From Paenarthrobacter aurescens (lineage in GTDB: Bacteria > Actinomycetota > Actinomycetes > Actinomycetales > Micrococcaceae), in contig NZ_JAOEFX010000005.1 in assembly GCF_025421775.1 (NCBI RefSeq), forward strand, positions 124,001 through 188,000: a DNA stretch of 64,000 nt, in the 5' to 3' direction. The translations under genes were made by a program, and so were the position numbers. The notes under the pieces were generated by a model. That model ran no database searches. It was not told the DNA's origin and worked only from the letters and a program-made list of their open reading frames with translations. Position 1 is the first letter of the stretch, and each line of letters starts with the position of its first letter. Below are positions 61,498 through 64,000 of the stretch, piece by piece.

Positions 61498-62466
61498 GTG
61501 CGTCGTTCCGCCGCCCGCCTGTCCATGGCCGCTTCTGCCGGTCTTGCCGCCCTCTTGCTTTCCTCCTGCGCCGGCACAGCCGGCGCAAGCGATCCGTCGT
61601 CGTCAGGTGCCATCGACGTTGTCACCTCCACGAATGTTTATGGCGACATCGTGAAGGCAATTGGCGGTGACAAAGTCAACGTGAACGCCATCATCACCAA
61701 GACAAGCCAGGACCCGCACTCCTACGAGGCCAGTGCCCAGGACAAACTGGTCATCTCCAAGGCCAAGCTCGTGGTGGAGAACGGCGGAGGCTATGACGAG
61801 TTCCTCCACAAAATTGCTGATGAGACCAAGGTCGGCCACGAGAACATGATCAGCGCCGTGGAAATCTCCGGGCTCGCCCCCGAAGAAGAAGCCCACAGCG
61901 AGGAATCCCACAGCGAAGAAGGCCACACCCACAACCACGGCGAGTTCAATGAGCACGTCTGGTACAGCCTGGACACGATGGGGAAGCTCGCCGATGCAGT
62001 CGCTGCCAAGCTCGGCAGCCTGGATGCGGGATCGGCGGCGACCTTCACAGCCAATGCCGAAGCCTTCAAGACCAAACTCGCCGACATCACCGGAAAGCTC
62101 GACGCCGTCAAGGCCGCAAACGACCATGCGCCAGTAGCTGTCACCGAGCCCGTGCCCTTGTACCTCTTGGAAGCCGCCGGCCTGGAAAACAAAACTCCGG
62201 AGGCTTACAGCGCCGCCATTGAAGAGGAAACAGATGTCCCGGCTGCCGTATTGAAGGAAACCACGGACCTTGTCACTGCCAAATCCGTGCGGTTCCTGGC
62301 GTACAACGAGCAGACCGAAGGGCCCCAGACTGAATCCGTCAAGCGGGCCGCGGAAGCTGCCGGCGTGCCAGTGGTGAACTTCACCGAGACGCTGCCTGAT
62401 GGCAAGAATTACGTCCAGTGGATGTCCGACAACGTGGAATCGGTTTCCTCCGCGCTCAAGAAGTAG
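61498..62466 (+). CDS. znuA: Zinc ABC transporter substrate-binding lipoprotein, ZnuA-like
   Basis: A 322-residue lipoprotein from GTG 61498, chosen for GAGG 5 bases upstream. It has lipobox 'LLLSSC' and a cluster A-I fold with metal ligands in 'QDPHSYEAS', 'NEHVWYSL' and 'NDHAPVAV'. A His/Glu-rich loop at about 131-152 ('HSEEGHTHNHGEFNEH') is typical of zinc-binding ZnuA proteins. It captures Zn2+ outside the membrane. A 136-bp gap to the ATPase gene holds no other feature I can name. Confidence 0.92.
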   Translation: MRRSAARLSMAASAGLAALLLSSCAGTAGASDPSSSGAIDVVTSTNVYGDIVKAIGGDKVNVNAIITKTSQDPHSYEASAQDKLVISKAKLVVENGGGYDEFLHKIADETKVGHENMISAVEISGLAPEEEAHSEESHSEEGHTHNHGEFNEHVWYSLDTMGKLADAVAAKLGSLDAGSAATFTANAEAFKTKLADITGKLDAVKAANDHAPVAVTEPVPLYLLEAAGLENKTPEAYSAAIEEETDVPAAVLKETTDLVTAKSVRFLAYNEQTEGPQTESVKRAAEAAGVPVVNFTETLPDGKNYVQWMSDNVESVSSALKK

Positions 62467-62620
62467 CATTTCCTGACACCCGGTATGCAGTGAAGGGCCC
62501 TGCCAACGTCCTAAGATATTCAGGATGGCTGTGGGGCCTTTTGCCTGTCACCAGCACGGCCGCGAATACCAGCGGCACCACTGACTGCGTCCCCAGCGAC
62601 GCATGGATCGAGGACAACTT

Positions 62621-63436
62621 TTGACACCGGTAGTGAGCCTCCGCGGAGCCAGCCTGCAGTTCGGCAAGAGGACGCTCTGGCGGGATCTCGACCTTGACAT
62701 CAACCCGGGCGAGTTCTTCGCTGTCCTGGGGCCCAACGGCAGCGGCAAGACCAGCTTCCTGAAGGTTCTCCTTGGGCTGCAGGAACTGCATTCAGGAACT
62801 GTTTCCCTGGGCGGTCATCCGGTAGAGCGGGGCAGCAAACGGATTGGCTACATTCCGCAGCAGAAATCTTTTGCCCCGGATACGCCCTTGCGTGCACGTG
62901 ACCTGGTGGGCCTGGGCATCGATGGGCATCGCTGGGGTATGCGGCTGTCATCCGGGAAGATTAATCAGCAGATCGATGAGCTGCTGGAGCAAGTGGGCGC
63001 CGCGGACTATGCCAAGGTTCCGGTGGGGCAGTTGTCCGGTGGCGAGCAACAACGGCTCAGGGTAGCCCAGGCGCTTGCCACGGAACCGCAGGTCCTCCTT
63101 TGCGACGAGCCGCTGCTGTCCCTTGACCTGCATCACCAGCAGGGCGTCAGCTCGCTGATCAACAAGCAATGCCATGAGCGGAACAGCGCCGTGGTGTTCG
63201 TGACGCACGAGATCAACCCGGTGATCGACTATGTGGACCGGGTGCTCTACTTGGCCGGTGGCCAGTTCCGGGTGGGTACCCCGCAAGAGGTCATGACCAC
63301 GGAAGTTCTTTCGGAGCTGTACGACAGCCATGTGGAAGTCATCCATACCAACGGAAGGATCGTCGTCGTTGGTCTTCCGGACGCAACCACGCACTTCCAC
63401 GACGATGCCCACGCAAGCGCCGGGGAGGAGCTCTAA
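62621..63436 (+). CDS. znuC: Zinc ABC transporter ATP-binding protein, ZnuC-like
   Basis: A roughly 271-residue ABC ATPase with Walker A 'GPNGSGKTS', Q-loop 'YIPQQKSF', signature '[15 protein letters not shown]', Walker B 'VLLCDEPLLSLD' and a His-containing C-terminus ('THFHDDAHAS'). TTG 62621 has GAGGA upstream; ATG 62603 is an alternative. The permease gene begins directly after its stop. Confidence 0.93.
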   Translation: MTPVVSLRGASLQFGKRTLWRDLDLDINPGEFFAVLGPNGSGKTSFLKVLLGLQELHSGTVSLGGHPVERGSKRIGYIPQQKSFAPDTPLRARDLVGLGIDGHRWGMRLSSGKINQQIDELLEQVGAADYAKVPVGQLSGGEQQRLRVAQALATEPQVLLCDEPLLSLDLHHQQGVSSLINKQCHERNSAVVFVTHEINPVIDYVDRVLYLAGGQFRVGTPQEVMTTEVLSELYDSHVEVIHTNGRIVVVGLPDATTHFHDDAHASAGEEL

Positions 63437-64000
63437 ATGGATCTCGACACCATTCTGCAGACCATTTTCAACTTCGAGAACTACGGCGAGTTGCTGGTCC
63501 TTGTCCAGAACTCCATCTGGGCTGGAGCCGTGCTGGGACTGCTCGGCGGGTTGGTGGGCACGTTCGTGATGAAGCGGGACCTAGCTTTTGCGGTCCATGG
63601 CATCTCGGAACTGTCTTTTGCCGGTGCTGCGTTTGCCTTGCTGATCGGCGCCGACATCATCTTCGGCTCGTTGATCGGCTCGGTGGCGGCCGCTGTGCTG
63701 CTGGGCTTCATGGGCGTCCGCGCCAGGGACAAGAACTCGATCATAGGTGTCATCATGCCGTTCGGCCTGGGGCTGGGCATCCTTTTCCTGGCACTCTATG
63801 AGGGCCGCGCGGCCAACAAATTCGGCCTGCTGACCGGCCAGATTGTTTCCGTCGACACCGTGCAACTGCAAGTTCTTGCGGGAACTGCAGTGGTGGTGAT
63901 GATCGCCTTGGCGGCAATCTGGCGACCGCTGAGCTTTGCCAGTGTAGACCCCGAAATGGCGGAAGCCAGGGGCGTTCCGGTTCGTGGCCTGGCCATTGGG
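63437..64000 (+). CDS. znuB: Zinc ABC transporter permease, ZnuB-like, 5' part
   Basis: The ATG abuts the znuC stop and the frame stays open to the end of the window (188 codons seen of a protein usually near 280). It has the ABC-3 family N-terminus ('NSIWAGAVLGLLGGLVGTFV'), 'GISELSFAGAAFALLIG' and several membrane helices. It forms the channel for zinc uptake with ZnuA and ZnuC. Confidence 0.92.
   Translation, partial: MDLDTILQTIFNFENYGELLVLVQNSIWAGAVLGLLGGLVGTFVMKRDLAFAVHGISELSFAGAAFALLIGADIIFGSLIGSVAAAVLLGFMGVRARDKNSIIGVIMPFGLGLGILFLALYEGRAANKFGLLTGQIVSVDTVQLQVLAGTAVVVMIALAAIWRPLSFASVDPEMAEARGVPVRGLAIG

Overview
The window is high-GC actinobacterial chromosome. Gene content and order point to a member of the Micrococcaceae close to Arthrobacter/Paenarthrobacter: whiB1 beside a PdtaS-type kinase, aroA-rsgA-hisN next to a sigH/rsrA pair, bL37, an actinobacterial fused 2-oxoglutarate dehydrogenase, a SAM-IV-type riboswitch, and a tmRNA tag ending in ALAA. 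The species is inferred from gene families, not from a search. It reads as ordinary chromosome with a surface-polymer and secreted-protein block in the first half. There are no phage genes, transposases, CRISPR arrays or tRNAs.

Layout. 1-3.4 kb: 3' end of a large NAD-glutamate dehydrogenase, a PdtaS-like histidine kinase, whiB1 with a CRP-type site upstream, and a small membrane protein. 3.4-7.6 kb: an FHA-FtsK/EccC-type ATPase (type VII secretion family) without WXG100 partners. 7.8-10.5 kb: three coupled genes resembling WbpD/WbpE/WbpB, for an acetamido sugar-acid nucleotide. 10.7-19.1 kb: glf, a GlfT2-like transferase, an ABC-2 exporter pair (Wzm/Wzt-like), a large DUF6541-like membrane protein, GtrA and a DPM1-like glycosyltransferase. 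This looks like a galactofuran wall-polymer assembly and export cluster and ends in a strong terminator.

19.1-28.6 kb: secreted and lipoprotein genes. These are a 1147-residue FG-GAP protein, two paralogous small lipoproteins, a neutral-ceramidase-like protein and a GH25 muramidase with FG-GAP repeats. A pair of roughly 190-bp inverted repeats, with a 67-bp core identical in both arms, flanks the first lipoprotein gene. This is the most unusual structure in the window. 28.9-33.7 kb: a Tad/Flp pilus operon. 33.7-39.3 kb: prfB, ftsE, ftsX, an M23 hydrolase, smpB and ssrA, a conserved division and ribosome-rescue block.

39.4-45.5 kb: an HtrA-like protease without a membrane anchor, an MFS exporter, a DtxR-family regulator with MntR-type metal ligands, a methyltransferase, and a class V aminotransferase under a SAM riboswitch. 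45.6-51 kb: hisN, rsgA, aroA, DoxX, then sigH/rsrA with its own SigR-type promoter, and the 24-codon bL37 gene. 51-54.5 kb: PadR plus a DUF4097 protein behind a doubled palindromic operator, a serine hydrolase lipoprotein and an SGNH hydrolase. 54.6-64 kb: the 2-oxoglutarate dehydrogenase gene, a small basic ORF with two CNNM transporters, and a zinc uptake ABC operon preceded by a Zur-like palindrome. The permease gene runs off the right edge.
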